In this document: positions 39,739-51,760 of the stretch, one piece after another
Layout of the letters: every line of letters starts with the position of its first letter
Position numbering within the stretch: position 1 is the stretch's first letter
Assembly (NCBI GenBank): GCA_011037195.1
Contig: JAAEAF010000238.1
Location: 332,735 to 396,734 of the forward strand
DNA: 64,000 nucleotides
Direction: 5' to 3'
Source: Triatoma infestans
Taxonomy: Eukaryota > Arthropoda > Insecta > Hemiptera > Reduviidae
The notes under the pieces: model-generated
Database searches by the model: none
What the model saw: the letters and a program-made list of their open reading frames with translations, nothing else
Told to the model about the DNA's origin: nothing
Translations under genes and position numbers: made by a program

Positions 39739-40288
39739 ATGGCTAAAGGTGTCGAAACAATAATTGGAGAAGAACGTTTAGGAGCTATTTACAAAAAATA
39801 TAACAACCCAGTATGTATACCATACAAAGTCGAGCTGTCAGATGTTAAATTAGAGAATTTACTGGAAGAAATGCAAGAATTAATAAACCAACTAAAAAAA
39901 GGAAGATTCCTACCTAATGGATTTGGACATAACACAGGACTTTGCTGGAATATTTAATAAAATAGAAATGGGTAGTTATTTAACCAATAACTTTAACTTT
40001 TGCTACCAAGAGGAGTATATGAACGATTGTAATGTAATTGTGGATGACGATAAAACAGTTGGTTAGGATTGTTTACCTTGGTTAACTTCTAACGCAAGAG
40101 TTAAAATATACTATAAGTTTATTTGTCAAATAACAAGTCCAGGCGTTAATAAGAAAATCAGTAACCATATTATAGATTTTATAAATTGTCCGGATACGAG
40201 ATTAAAAGAAATATTTTCTTCTATTTCTGCCAAAGAACATGGTATTACAAGACTAGAAACTACAATTTATAACTACTATATTGGTTAG
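39739..40288 (+). pseudogene. Unrecognised broken gene, about 180 residues
   Basis: Frame 1 (ATG 39739 to 39957) has A-K-G-V-E-T-I-I-G-E-E-R-L-G-A-I-Y, then P-Y-K-V-E-L-S and L-P-N-G-F-G-H-N. The next frame, from about 39917, is open apart from TAG at 40064-40066 and runs to TAG at 40286-40288. It includes D-L-D-I-T-Q-D-F-A-G-I-F-N-K, N-D-C-N-V-I-V-D-D-D, V-K-I-Y-Y-K-F and G-I-T-R-L-E-T-T-I. The two overlap around G-F-G-H-N, as expected for one gene with a single frameshift. Composition is clearly protein-like. I recognise no domain; the T-R-L-E phrase recalls some replication proteins but this is not evidence. It could be a remnant of a virus or mobile-element gene. Confidence 0.6.
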
Positions 40289-40600
40289 CGATGTTTTTTT
40301 ACACATCAAAAACGGAAATATCTTTACTATTTTGCACTGATGTTTCTAGTAAACCACAACCAGGAAATTCAAGTTCTTATTCCCGGATTTATGATAATTT
40401 TAATATATATGATATTTTTTCCCTATATATAACATACATTTACTCTGACCATGGTTTTTGGAGGCCAAAATTTAATTTTTCAACCTTTTTGATTTTCTTT
40501 AGGTAGAATTGGCGATGCTTCCAGCTTCCTTATTTCAGATATAATTTTATGTTTGAATTTCTCTTTTGGCAAGACCAATTTTTAAGAAAACCTTCTCTTA

Positions 40601-40603
<3 letters not shown>

Positions 40604-40637
<34 letters not shown>

Positions 40638-40650
40638 GAGAGAGAGAGAA
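40604..40650. repeat. (GT)n-(GA)n microsatellite
   Basis: About 16 GT units are followed by GA-rich sequence. Downstream, AACCTTCTCTT recurs three times to 40765 and GAACGCA several times at 40830-40875, a degenerate satellite-like region. Confidence 0.85.
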
Positions 40651-40990
40651 AAGCAAAAGAACCCTCCAATAGATTAACTATTCCATTTTTTCAAGAGAAC
40701 CTTCTCTCTTACGACAGAGAAAAACCTTCGAACACTCTTTACAATTTTTAAGGGAACCTTCTCTTGAGAAAGAGAGGGGACGCTTGGCATGATTTGGTCA
40801 ATAGATCTGCAGCGCGTTCTATGAGAGAGAGAACGCACGGCAACCATTGTGAACGCACACCCAAAAGAGAACGCAAAGTGAGGTCAAGAGGAATTCCATT
40901 CTGCTAACGTAATTGGTCATAGCGTTCCTTGAGAGAGAGAGAGAGACCAACCGGTCTGCAAGCATGCGCGTGAGAGAATGCGCGTTAGAG

Positions 40991-41065
40991 CGAGGGCCAA
41001 GCCGAAGCGCTGGCGAGGGCCAAGCCGAAGCGCTGGCGAGGGCCAAGCCGAAGCGCTGGCGAGGG
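40991..41065. repeat. GC-rich 23 bp tandem repeat, three units
   Basis: CGAGGGCCAAGCCGAAGCGC plus TGG occurs three times without change, followed by a partial unit. It stands out by its GC content. Open frames on both strands through it reflect the 23 bp period, which cycles through all frames. Confidence 0.9.
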
Positions 41066-41116
41066 CGGGGGCTTATGCATACAATACACATCCAATCCAG
41101 CAAAACCAAACCGCTA

Positions 41117-41200
41117 CAATGATCTAGTGGCTAGCACAACCGACTCATGACTCAAACCATCTGACGTGCAAGTTCAATTCCAGCTATAGACATTTTTTTA
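41117..41200 (+). repeat. tRNA-like SINE head
   Basis: ATGATCTAGTGGCTAGCAC resembles an A box and GCAAGTTCAATTCC a B box about 45 bases later, followed by T-rich sequence. A functional tRNA is unlikely because the stems do not match. Confidence 0.45.
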
Positions 41201-41404
41201 TTATTCAAGGTCACCACCCGATCTACCGCGGGAAAGGGGTAAATTAGGGCGGGGGCTAGGCGATAAAGTGATGTAAAAAATTGTTTGAGGGAGGGGCGTA
41301 TGTTTAAGAAAAAATAGGGTGAGGGGGAGGCCGATGGTAAGGTTTTCCTCATCTGTCCCCCCAGCTCACCGTCCAGTTAGGCCAGAACCCACCTTTTATA
41401 TCTA

Positions 41405-41555
41405 CTCCTGGCCGGTTTCGAATTTTCATCCATCGTCAGAGGAAGTTTATCATGTTCGTGTAGAGAATTCACTTCAACACTGCGTTGTACTCTCTACACG
41501 AATTTGAAAAATTATTCTGACGATTGATGAAAATCCGAAACCGGTCAGGAATAAA
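41405..41555. repeat. Inverted pair of hammerhead-ribozyme-like segments
   Basis: About 41405-41445 (minus) and 41513-41553 (plus) are inverted copies of a segment with CTGACGATxGATGAAAATYC then GAAACCGGYC then AGGA. A second inverted pair, GTGTAGAGA/TCTCTACAC, lies between them. The core resembles CUGANGA - stem II - GAAA - short stem III - cleavage-site C of a hammerhead. One extra U before stem II departs from consensus. Confidence 0.5.
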
Positions 41556-41599
41556 GGAAATATGCATAAAGTACCAATTGAAAACAGTGGTGTTTCTTG

Positions 41600-43930
41600 A
41601 CAGGTCAATCTGTGAAATATTAGTATTTTTAACTGCTCTCTAGCATTGAGATAGCAGTGAATTCCTTGTAGCCGAGAGGGTCTAAGGAGGCTAGCTCCAA
41701 TTTAGCTATTGGTCTTCCAAGCCAAAAAATCAACCTGCTCTGGTTCAGTCAACAAAAAATAGTTACTTGGGTACGGCTCCAGTCAGAAGCTAATGGAATC
41801 ATATGATCTCTACAAACTCTTCTAAGAAATATGGGTATAGCCGCAACTTTTACGATATTATCTTCCCTCGATCGTGTGTTTCCCTAGTCGCACCTCGACA
41901 GATCTGAGCATGTTCTGCGATCCAAATTTTGCTACACGTGGTTGTGTCCTTGGATGATGCTTAGGTGTCTTGGATTTTCCTACTGAGAAGGATACGATTG
42001 AGGGATGAAATTGTAGGGGAACCATAAAATATCGTATGGCTTTGGATACATAAAAATAAAAAGTTCCTTTTTTTTTATATGAAATTTGGATGAGTATTAA
42101 CTGAGATGTTTAGATCTGAAGAGCTTAAAGGATTCGTGATATCATTTGAAATAAAAGATCAAACTATTGAGCAACAGGTGGGGGTTCTTTTTATTTTACA
42201 TTTATTGGTTAATGGACGAGTCGCAGCTGGTTAATTATAAGAAGTTAAGAAATTTAAGAAACTAGTAACTACACAATACTGAAGAAGAAATTAGCGGTGT
42301 GTACTAAAGTTTCAGCAAATTTTGTCTGAAATGAAGTTAGTTCATTATTGTCACGTAATTAACAATTTAGTTGTTTAGATAGTTAGCATAATGAGTAGTA
42401 TAATCCTTGCCAAGTCAAAATATGGTCTAAATGTAAAATTATAATACGATGATAAAAAATAGAAAGAAAGAAAGGACGAAGTCAAATCATGGGCAGTCAG
42501 CTGTCGAGAGCACTCTTAGAGGGGAAAAAAAGAATGTCCCATTTGTAATGCTCCACCCTCTATATTTATTCTCGTCCTTTCCTTTCTTCTTCTGTTAAAG
42601 AAAAGTGGTTCGGGTTTCCCAGCTTTTTTTTTTCTATTTCTCCCTTCCTCCCGAGTACTACACTGAGATTACGTCATTTTATATTCCACGCTGGAGCCCC
42701 CTCTATAGTTGCTTACAACATTAACAGTTAAATTGCCTCATTATCTGAGTGGAAACGAGGACACGCGACAATGAAGAAGACACGTTCAACCGGAGGTTAT
42801 ACACTTAAATGCAAAGATATTCCAAAGTGGCATAATAAGTGAACCCCTTTGGGAATTACATTAAATAACTTAGGAAAGGGATTAGAGAATAAAAAAAAAA
42901 GGCTCGCTAAGAGGAAGCCATGAGAGAGAAAGAACAAACAGTAACATTCTTATAAGGATATTTTCGTTGGTTTAATTAATATTCAAGGATATACCTTGAT
43001 TAAAATTATGAACTAATTAATATGCAATTTTTAGCTGCCTTACAGGTAAAATTTGCAGTTTTTATAAAATCTGACTAGGCCGTTCGATTAACATGACAAA
43101 ATATATACAAAACACGTTACTTTTGGACGAAACTAGATTAAAGTAACGTCTATATCTTTAGGCAACTTTACCCATTCTACTCTCGGATTAAAGAAGTGTA
43201 AGCGGAAGCGATTACAAACACACTACCTTACATGACTTCTTCAGGTAGCACGCAGCAGGATGGCACGAAAATAGATTTTCTCAACAGGAAATGTAACAAG
43301 GAAATCTTATGGCGGATCCACATTTCCGTACCCAATCCAAAGAACTCTTCCCCACCTTAGTAGATTCTGATCATCAAAACATAAATAACAGACTTTGGAG
43401 AAGGTATATTTGAGGAAAATTAAGTAACGGCAGGATCCTTCAGGAATTCCGCTTAATGAACATTTTGCAATTAAAAATGATCACATGGCTTGTCCACCTT
43501 GAAATTACATTCGTTACAAAGGACATACTTACTTACTCATTACTGGGTGTCAAAGGAGTTTTTGCAGACTGCAGTAGATTGGAATAAAGAAAGTTACTGG
43601 CTCCGGATAAACCAGTATAATGGAATAGACAGTCCTCTGTTTAGGAAATTCGTCACAAGGCCATCAAGCACTAATACCACAACACTACGTGCACTTCAAC
43701 TATGCATTACCCCTTCTGTCTGCCTACTGCACTTGCGGACGAATGAGCTACAATTTTTAGAGCCAAGCTCTCCCCTAGAAGCTATCTCTAACTCCCACTA
43801 AGAGGCAGAACATATTTGGATCTTAGGGGATCTAGCAAATCTCTGATTTTTAGATTTCAAATATTATTAAGGTTTGATCTAGACGCTATTTTCTAGACTA
43901 CAATAGATTAGATTCTTTTAAGAGATAGTG
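41600..43930. other. No gene recognised
   Basis: I see no domains, RNA genes or strong repeats. The 103-codon frame at 43490-43801 has no known motif. Confidence 0.35.
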
Positions 43931-43937
43931 CACCTCT

Positions 43938-44092
43938 GGACTCCGAGCAGTGTTCTCTAGCTGCAGACAACATTGTCCATCACCGGTTAGAGCTACAGAG
44001 ACTCCTAGGAAGAGAAAATGTGAGGGTAGCACTACTGGATTCAAACCCGGGATCTCCACGTGGGAATCCACTGCGCTAATCTTTTCTCTTAG
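43938..44092 (-). repeat. SINE-A fragment
   Basis: Read leftward: a B-box-like GGGTTTGAATCC, then CTCACATTTTCTCTTCCTAG, the CTCTGTAGCTC block and GACAATGTTGTCTGCAGCTA. The head is degraded and the 3' end truncated. Confidence 0.75.
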
Positions 44093-47000
44093 ACTACAAT
44101 GTAATCACATTGTAACTTTCCATCTCCACTATTTTCGCCACTTATTCTTGGCAACTATACTTTGAGTACAAATTCCTAACTTAAAGAATTGTCAGTCTTA
44201 TAATTGCCACAATTGCTATAAGAGAATTTGAGTAATAAAATGCGAAGAACAAAACAACCTAGATCTGGAGCCGTTTTGGTCAGGAACTTAGTTTCTCTGC
44301 TTAACGGTTCTGAGTAAATTTCATATTTCTTTAATCTATCCATTTCGTGAAAATGCCAAGTAAAATAGATTATCCTTTTACATTTTTAATATTTACTGGA
44401 TACTTGCAAAAAAGATCGATAAGAAATTTCTAATGTATTGATCATCTTTGTTATAACTGTGAGTAACAAAATAATTTGAGTAAGGTTATAATATAAGAAA
44501 AAGTGTATAAGAAAAGCGTGATTCCCCAAGCCTTTTACATTCATATACTATAGTTGCTGGCATTGTGAAGCGAGAGATAGGCCATAGAGGAAAGACTAGC
44601 AGCGTAGAACGGTTTTCCCAAGGGTGCCGTAAGAATGCAAGAATATTCATCAGGCTTGTTTTGTAAGGGGGTCGTGACGTACTGCCCCGAGGGTCCTACT
44701 CTACAAGCTGTCTGAAGTGTCTGTTGCAGAAAATATTCACTAGCCAAGGTTGTTACTCTAGAAACTGGTAAAGGAAACATTGTTATAACCATTTATGAGA
44801 ATAGCCAAGAGAAACTCCCATTATATAGCGGTAATCATTTTATTTTATAAGATATATTTAGTAATTTAGATTTCGGGCAAAACTGTTCCATACGCTGTTA
44901 GTATGATAAATGAATTACGAGATAAAAAGGCTTCTCGAGGCTTCATATCATGAAATTATTAACATAAATTAAGGAGAAATCATAGGAGTTTCTTTATGCC
45001 TGGAAAGGCGGAAAGTAAACAACTTAACAATTGCTAAACATTTCATTCGCAAATTACGGGTAATTAGAAAAATCTCAAGTGTCCTTGTAAGATCTGCCTC
45101 CATTTTCAGAGTTTGAGAAATTAAGTAATTATCAGAGAAAACTGAATTTCAAACTGTTGCAATATTTCATCTTACAGGAATTTAGAGAAAGTTAATATTA
45201 GATGAGAGAATACTCCTCGAGAATACTGTCCATTTTAAAGACGCATCAAGAGTTGGGAGACTGGAATGATATTATGGTAGCTACAATGTTTGTCCTGATG
45301 TTACGCGTCAATGGTATCAAAGCGAACAACATTGTTTACGCAAAGGTATTATCTTTATTTATTGAAATGAATAGTATTATAAGTAAATTCCATAGCGATT
45401 AAAGGAAAAAAACCTACTGTAGCTCTCTTGGTGTTGTGTCTGTAATTGAAATATAGGCATCTGTAATGTGTACAGTGAGTAGGTGAACTAAAGTTTGCAT
45501 GCTAAACCCAAATAGTTGCACGCTTCTCTGCAGATTCCGTATGTATTGAGTGTTTATTGGAATGGTCCTGTGTTAAGAGTGTGGTCAGGTCGAATCAGAA
45601 GATTATGATCTGACTTAGTATCTTATCCGGTAGTTTATAAAGGTATCATTGGAATGTCTTGGAACTCAATCAACTGGGCAGAAACAAGTTACAAGTTACC
45701 TTCCTGAAAGTGTATAAGTCGACGTTTCTGCCCAAACTCACATACTAATCGAATTCCTGCATTTAAAATAAAAATCATGGAAGTCAATTTACAAGCTACC
45801 GAGTTGAGATATTTGAGATAGCTTGAGGGGAAGACCAGAACAAGACAGAATATGTTGTCGCGAATTCCACAATAAGAACCAGCCTGGGAGTACAGCCAGC
45901 GAAGAGAAGATGGAGGTGAATAGATTACTCTGGTTTGGGTTTGGGTTAATCCTAGAGTTCCGATATGACGGGTAGAGTGGCATAAAAGACACAGATTGAT
46001 GGACAAAGAGGGAGAGGCGGGCTGCGGATAAGATGGGAAAACGTTGTAAAGGAAGCGTGCGAAAAGAGAAGAAAACAGAACACATCATAATGGATGTGAG
46101 AAAGAGAGACAATTGATTGTAAAGAAACAGAGTAGATGATATGCTGAACACTGTATAATGAAACTGCAAGGACTTTTCAGTAAAATAGAAGTTAGGTAGC
46201 AACAGAAATTAAAGAGGCAGACTGGCTGAGTAATAAGAACTTAGTAGTAGATAGGTTGCTGACTGGATGTAAAGTGGACGTAAACTGTTCTGAACTCAAC
46301 TGCTGACACTCTATTTATATGAATCGAACTGTGCCTTCCTAGTCTAGGTAGGGAGTAACTGACTTTTGATTTATAAAATATCTGCGTCTCCGCACTTCAG
46401 ATCTTATGAAACTTTAATGATTCGGATCCCATTACAACATGGAGGAACAGAAAAATGCTGGTGGAGGATAGAGATTAATGGAAGAAGTGTGTGTGAAGGG
46501 GGTCTCACCTCGCTAGGCGGTAGACAGGCCAACGATTAAGATAATAATAGAAAAAAAGTTAAGCTGGGATGCCCGCAGGTTCGTCAAAGATTCTGAATAA
46601 CTCAAAGGGTTCTAAAGCAAATGGATCAAATAAAGTACTACTCGTAATAGATGTGTAAGCAATACGGTTAGAAAATGCTTAAAAATTAGAAAATCAAATG
46701 ATAAAACACATTTTCAGTTTTATGAAAGTTTATTTGTTTTTCAAAATTAATATTGATGTGAAATACAAATAATATTCCAGATCTTTCGCCATTTTGTTAA
46801 TAGGAATTATTTAATACTGTTAACTTGGTTTACTAATGTAAGAGAATGAATTTCCATTTCACTTGTAAGATCTAAAGAATTCATAATTTCTCCCACTTGC
46901 TTCATAATGACTGAAAGAATTTTGAGAATGTTCAAGGAAAGTGGGAAGAAAGTATTTTTGGTAGTTCATTTAATTTTCTTTTCATCTTTAGAAATAATGT

Positions 47001-47250
47001 TTGAGGAAATATCTTTCTGCAAAAATTGACCATTTTTTTCATCCCTAGTTTTTTTTGTCAGTGAATGTATAAGTAAAAATTAAGTTTGTAAGTCTATTCT
47101 CCAGAATCCTCTTTTTGATGTGTTGATCAAGCATTTCAAATATCTTAGAAGTCAGTAATGGCGGAATGACACTAATTTTGCGTATTTTTTTTAGCATCAC
47201 AAATAAAATGTGGAGAGAGATCTTCCGAATTAGCTTATTGGCTGTCTTGT
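44093..47250. other. No gene recognised
   Basis: No recognisable domains. Frames at 44541-44792, 45202-45402, 45689-46006 and 45789-46202 lack motifs, and the last two overlap each other. A host exon without visible homology cannot be excluded. Confidence 0.3.
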
Positions 47251-47251
47251 T

Positions 47252-47460
47252 TGTCTTTGGTATGAGAAGCCAGATACGTTTATCAAGATGGCTTAAACAG
47301 TGTTGATTTATGAGGAAAAGTTTAGTGAGCTAGGACCAGTCAGTAATGGAGGGGGGGACCTGGCAGCGAAAGGTCAAACCTAAATTTGGGGTGGGAATCG
47401 AAAGGGCTGACTATATTTTTCTGCTGGTAGATTATTTTTGGCCCATTTGGGGCTGTTACG
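47252..47460. repeat. Dispersed repeat R2, copy 1 (empty site)
   Basis: GGTATGAGAAGCCAGATACG, ACCTGGCAGCGAAAGGTCAA and GCTGACTATATTTYTCTGCY also occur at 50189-50630 in the same order. This copy lacks the SINE found in the other. Confidence 0.8.
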
Positions 47461-47714
47461 GCATGCAAAATATTTATTTATTGGTTCTTAGGGCAGCGCT
47501 CTATACAAAGAGGTTTGGCTGCACTACAAAATATATATATGAAACAAAAATGTTAGAAAGAAGTATATAATCAAGTCAGGAAAATGAAAATTCGAAAATT
47601 AAAAATGAAAATTGAGCCAAAATGCAGACATAAACTTACAATTGAGCTAAACAAAAATAACATTAATCATTTAACACAAATGAACTCACAAAATGATGAC
47701 ATAAATGATGTGTA

Positions 47715-48255
47715 GTGTTTACTTTTGAATCGCAAACTCTTCTTCCAATTTACCTCAATGGAATACCCATTTCGCCTGCTGACCATGTGCGCTATCTTGG
47801 AATGTTCTCGGACAAAAGACTGGCCTGGAACCCTCACACACGGCTCAAACGCTCTGACGTCAAAATACGTTTTAGATTTCTTTCCAAACTACTTGCCAAA
47901 TGCTCAAAATTATAGCTCTCCCACAAAAGACTCCTTTACATCTCCTTACTGAGACCCGCGTGGACTTACGACTGGACCTATACGGAACTGCCAAGCGTTC
48001 TAATCTGAACCGCATCCAAACCATCCAATCCAAAATCTTTCGCCAAATTACTAACAGACCCTTCTATGTATCCAACCTTACCCTCCACACAGATCTCAAA
48101 ATTTGTTTCGTCAACAACTCTGGCTAATACCCTTTATAACGGATTCCATAACACGCTCCTATCGCTCTCTAATCCTTTAGCCCAAGCCCTCATCTCACAT
48201 TCCCTCCCTGGAAATCCTCGACGACGGTTAAAGCGCCTCCTGTGACGTTAGAATT
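47715..48255 (+). pseudogene. Jockey-like LINE reverse transcriptase, C-terminal fragment
   Basis: Frame segments show P-I-Y-L-N-G-I-P-I, A-D-H-V-R-Y-L-G-M and L-A-W-N-P-H. Other frames follow with L-L-Y-I-S-L-L-R-P-A-W-T-Y and Q-S-K-I-F-R-Q-I-T-N. This is the run after the RT palm in Jockey-clade LINEs. It is truncated at the 5' side and has several frameshifts. Confidence 0.8.
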
Positions 48256-49190
48256 TAAATTTTAATAGATTTACTCAATGTTATTGGCGGCGCTGTCTTC
48301 TGGACTGCAATATAACACTACAAAATATCTGCCTTGGGTTTATATTGGGGCAAATAAGTAAGGTTATCAAAGAATATAAGAAAATTTGTTATTGGACGCA
48401 TTAAGAGAAAGTAGATCCTAGAAAAAATGTTTTTATTTTAAAAATTAGTTTATCTTGGATATTTTATTGAATTAAAAATTACATAAAATGAAAATTAAGG
48501 ATTAAGAAAAATTACTAGTTAAAACCAATAAAAGCTGGCGATGTAACGGACCATAAAAACACGCTTCTTTTTTAATGAACTTGTGTTAGGAATGTTTAGT
48601 AAACGAACGGGTTAGTTAATGCTTTTCCAAGTTGTTACTTCTTTTGCGCCCCATTCCACATTGTAAAAATTCATTAATGGTCGTAAAACAAAAGCTCTTC
48701 TTTTAACGTTAACACTTATATGGGGCACTTTATTAAGTAAAAGAGTATTCGCTTGGAAACGGGTTTCTTCTTTATGATGTCAGTAAAGGACGAATGCAAA
48801 AGATTTTCTATGACACAGTCAAATGTCTCTTAACTTTTAGTGAATATTTTATTGCTATAAATGGTTTTAGACTTATTTTATTTCTCAATTTTTTTTTACT
48901 GCAGATGAAGGCTATTTAACATAAAGAGTAAAAACTCTGTAGTTAGATCATTTAAACATATCTTTTATTAAGCTCCAAAATTTTTTAAAAAAGTTATGAA
49001 GAAATAGGCTGTTTGAAAATTGAAAAAATCCAGATGGGTTGATACTTGGGAGAATTAAAAAAAATCAATGATTTTGTCGGCATTCATTATTCTAATGTAC
49101 ACACAAAAAAGGATATCTTTCAGGAATTTGTGGTTATTGTGGTGCAGAATGTTTACGTCTTCCGGTCCAGCATCTCCATTTTTAAGAACC
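48256..49190. other. No gene recognised
   Basis: AT-rich sequence without identifiable features. Confidence 0.35.
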
Positions 49191-49197
49191 TTGTCCG

Positions 49198-49889
49198 TGT
49201 AATGGAATCAGATATTGGATGTAATGGAATTGTTTGTTGTGTGATTCCTGGAGTAGCAGATGTCTTGAAGAGGGCGGAAGTTAGTTTGAGAGATTTGGAA
49301 GTTAGTGCTCGAATTATTAAACGGTTTTTATATAAAAATAAACTGTATTTTAACAATAATTTAAACGTGCTAATTGGTAACTAATAACTATAAAATACTT
49401 AGGAATAAATATAAGTTAAATAATTAATAAATTAGAAGGACTAAAATAACTAACTAAGATGCACTACTAATAATGAGTTTGAATATAACTGTGAATTGCC
49501 GCTCGGGTATATAGACGTGCTCGATTGGTTGTAGCTGATATAATAATCATGTCGTATATGGTAGAGTTTATATATATATTGTTGTTCACACTCACACCAA
49601 GGCATCTGTCTTAGTGTGGGGCCTTGTGCGACCTTCGTAGTTTGAAGACCTTATTCAGGTCAGTTCAGTGGCCAACCTTATAGCGGTGCTTGCTTATTGA
49701 TTAAGTATTGATGAAAGGAGCTTTGTTGTTTATTGACCGCGTCTGTTGGCTGCCAATGGTTGCTTTTTATTACTGCCAGCTTTGTTTAGATAGCAGATGG
49801 CTGGACCACTAGTTGTAAATCTTTCTTTTGGTGTATTTTGCCGACGTCAATGACTTTGCCGATGCCAATGACTTTGCCATATCATTACA
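49198..49889 (-). mobile_element. Solo LTR with 4 bp target duplication
   Basis: The ends are TGTAATGG...CATTACA. The flanks are TCCG on the left (49194-49197) and TCCG on the right (49890-49893). It is an inverted relative of the LTR at 57469-58099, collinear through GACAGATG/CATCTGTC, CTTGTGCGACCTTCGTAG and GACTTTGCC. A local duplication (GACTTTGCCGAYG) lengthens it. The 112-codon frame overlapping its left end is not a gene. Confidence 0.85.
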
Positions 49890-50188
49890 TCCGAAAAGAG
49901 AAATCCGTCTCAGAGAAATAGGAAAAGAAACAAAAAATAAATTGATTTGTTTCTAGGACAAAATTTCGTCATCCTTTGGGGCCAATCAGATAAATAGGAA
50001 GGGAAATTAGGCCCGCCCAATACCTATAGCCATTTACATAAAATGTACAGACTTTCCCATGGTGACTGATTTTTAAGATCATGAAAGCAAATGATAATCT
50101 TGGCCATTATTGAATGGCAATCTTTAGACGCATTATTCATGATTGTCAAGAGTAATGCAAGTTATGGCAGATGGTGAACATTGTAGAA

Positions 50189-50630
50189 AGGCCTTTGGTA
50201 TGAGAAGCCAGATACGATTCTCTCTTTTTTTTTTTTCTTTTTTTCAAGGCGTCTCACATCTGTGGTCATTTGCGCCCGGAGCCTTCTCAGTGCACTGCCG
50301 GCCTCCGGACAGTGTTCTCCCATTACAGACAACAGTGTCTATCACCGGACAGTGAGCTGTAGGGGCTCCTAGGAAGAAAAAATCTAAGGGTAGCACAGCT
50401 GGATTCGAACCCGTGATCTCCGCGTTGCTAGTCCAGTGCGCTACCACTGAGCTAATCCCTTCCCTGATACGATTCTCAAGATGGCTTACACAGTGTTGAT
50501 TTATTTAGGAAGCCAGGACAGTTAGTATTGGGAACCTGGCAGCGAAAGGTCAAACCTAAATTTGGGTGGTATTCGCAGGGCTGACTATATTTCTCTGCCG
50601 GTAGATATTTTTGGCCCATTTAGGGGGCCC
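50189..50630. repeat. Dispersed repeat R2, copy 2, split by a SINE
   Basis: It is collinear with 47252-47460 but interrupted at 50223-50465 by SINE-A, with GATACGATTCTC duplicated on both sides. Confidence 0.8.
50223..50465 (-). repeat. SINE-A with perfect 12 bp target duplication
   Basis: GATACGATTCTC occurs at 50211-50222 and 50466-50477; the uninterrupted R2 copy at 47252 provides the empty site. Read leftward, the element begins GGGAAGGGATTAGCTCAGTG, with B box GGTTCGAATCC, and ends in an A-rich tail. This gives exact ends and a length of about 243 bases for the poly-A subtype, and fits target-primed insertion by LINE machinery. Confidence 0.9.
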
Positions 50631-50654
50631 CCTTCATGGGGAATAAATACAGAG

Positions 50655-51110
50655 ATTGATGAGAAACTTTGCCCAATCTGCAAATTCTATTCACCGTTCT
50701 GAAACCTTAAAAAGAAAAGGAGCTGAAAAGGCTCTAGTTTATGAGAAAGAAAACTGGATGCAGAAAATTTATGGACCGACAATACGAAACGAAGAATGGA
50801 GGACTCCCACAAATGCAGAGCTTTGCCACCACTTCCGGTTGTGCGACCATTATTACTATCATAAACGGCCAAGCTAGAATGGTTGGGGTCAAATGAAATG
50901 AATGACGGTAAAAAAGACACGAAAAGAATTACGACAAGCCTTGGAGGCCAAAGCAAAAACAGGAAGACCTAGAATTGCCTGGCTGCAAGATGTCAAGGAC
51001 GACCTCTAGAGGCTAGTAGTGAGAAAGGGGCGTAAAGAGGTTCAAAACCACACAGGAGGGTCTAGATTGTTGATTGAGACCAAAGTCCTTGCAAGAACTT
51101 TAGCACCAAT
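50655..51110 (+). pseudogene. LINE reverse transcriptase C-terminal fragment
   Basis: It reads I-Y-G-P-T-I-R-N-E-E-W-R-T-P-T-N-A-E-L, then in other frames K-A-K-T-G-R-P-R-I-A-W-L-Q-D-V-K-D-D-L and a K-G-R-K-E-V-Q segment. This is the tail of RTE/Jockey-like ORF2. It has several stops. Confidence 0.7.
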
Positions 51111-51528
51111 TAGTACGGTTCTCGTCTTGATCTTGTTTATTATCAATTTTTATTTTTACCTATCAACCAAGACAATTTGTTCTTTTCTTTATGTAGCATA
51201 AGTTGTAGAAATTTTGCAATTTTTCTTCTACAAATTCTATCTCATCAATGCAACTATTTTGTGGAGTCTTCTGTTAAACCCAAGGTAAAAGTTATTGTGA
51301 TTCAGTGCGATTTCTGTTAGATTATGATTTCAGACCAGAAAACTTATAACACTTTCCTATGAAGATTATTTTAACATCATGAGAGCAAATAACATCATGG
51401 TCTTGGGAATTATAGAGTTACAATCATTTGGAGCGTCATTCATGATGCTTGGTAATGCAAGGTATGATAGTGGATGTTGTGGGATAGGCTGGGGAGCCAT
51501 GATTCAGTATCTAGATCTAAATTGTTGT

Positions 51529-51760
51529 AGGGGATTACTGCGACCTAAAAGATCTATTGTGCTCCCCGGATCCTTCTCAGTGCACTCCTGGCCTTCAGGC
51601 AGTGTTCTCTAGCTATAGATAACACTACTCATCACCGTACAGTGAGTTGTAGAGGCTCCTAGAAAGAGAAAATCGAAGAGCAGCATGCTGGATTCGAATC
51701 CGGGACACCTCCGCATTGCTAGTCCAGCGCGCTACCACTGAACTAATCCTTTCCTTCTCC
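51529..51760 (-). repeat. SINE-A, LINE-tailed subtype
   Basis: The head (right end) has TTAGTTCAGTGGTAGCGCGC and GGATTCGAATCC. The 3' end (left) lacks the usual tail and instead carries ACTGCGACCTAAAAGATCTA followed by TTGTG (plus strand, from 51537), which matches the LINE 3' end at 61225-61253. Confidence 0.8.

Noticed and set aside
44093..47250. Host exons in the 44-47 kb interval
   Set aside because: No frame shows recognisable domains or convincing splice-site-bounded coding structure by eye; nothing supports a gene call.
49046..49384. 112-codon plus-strand frame
   Set aside because: Most of it lies inside the solo LTR at 49198-49889 in the non-coding orientation.
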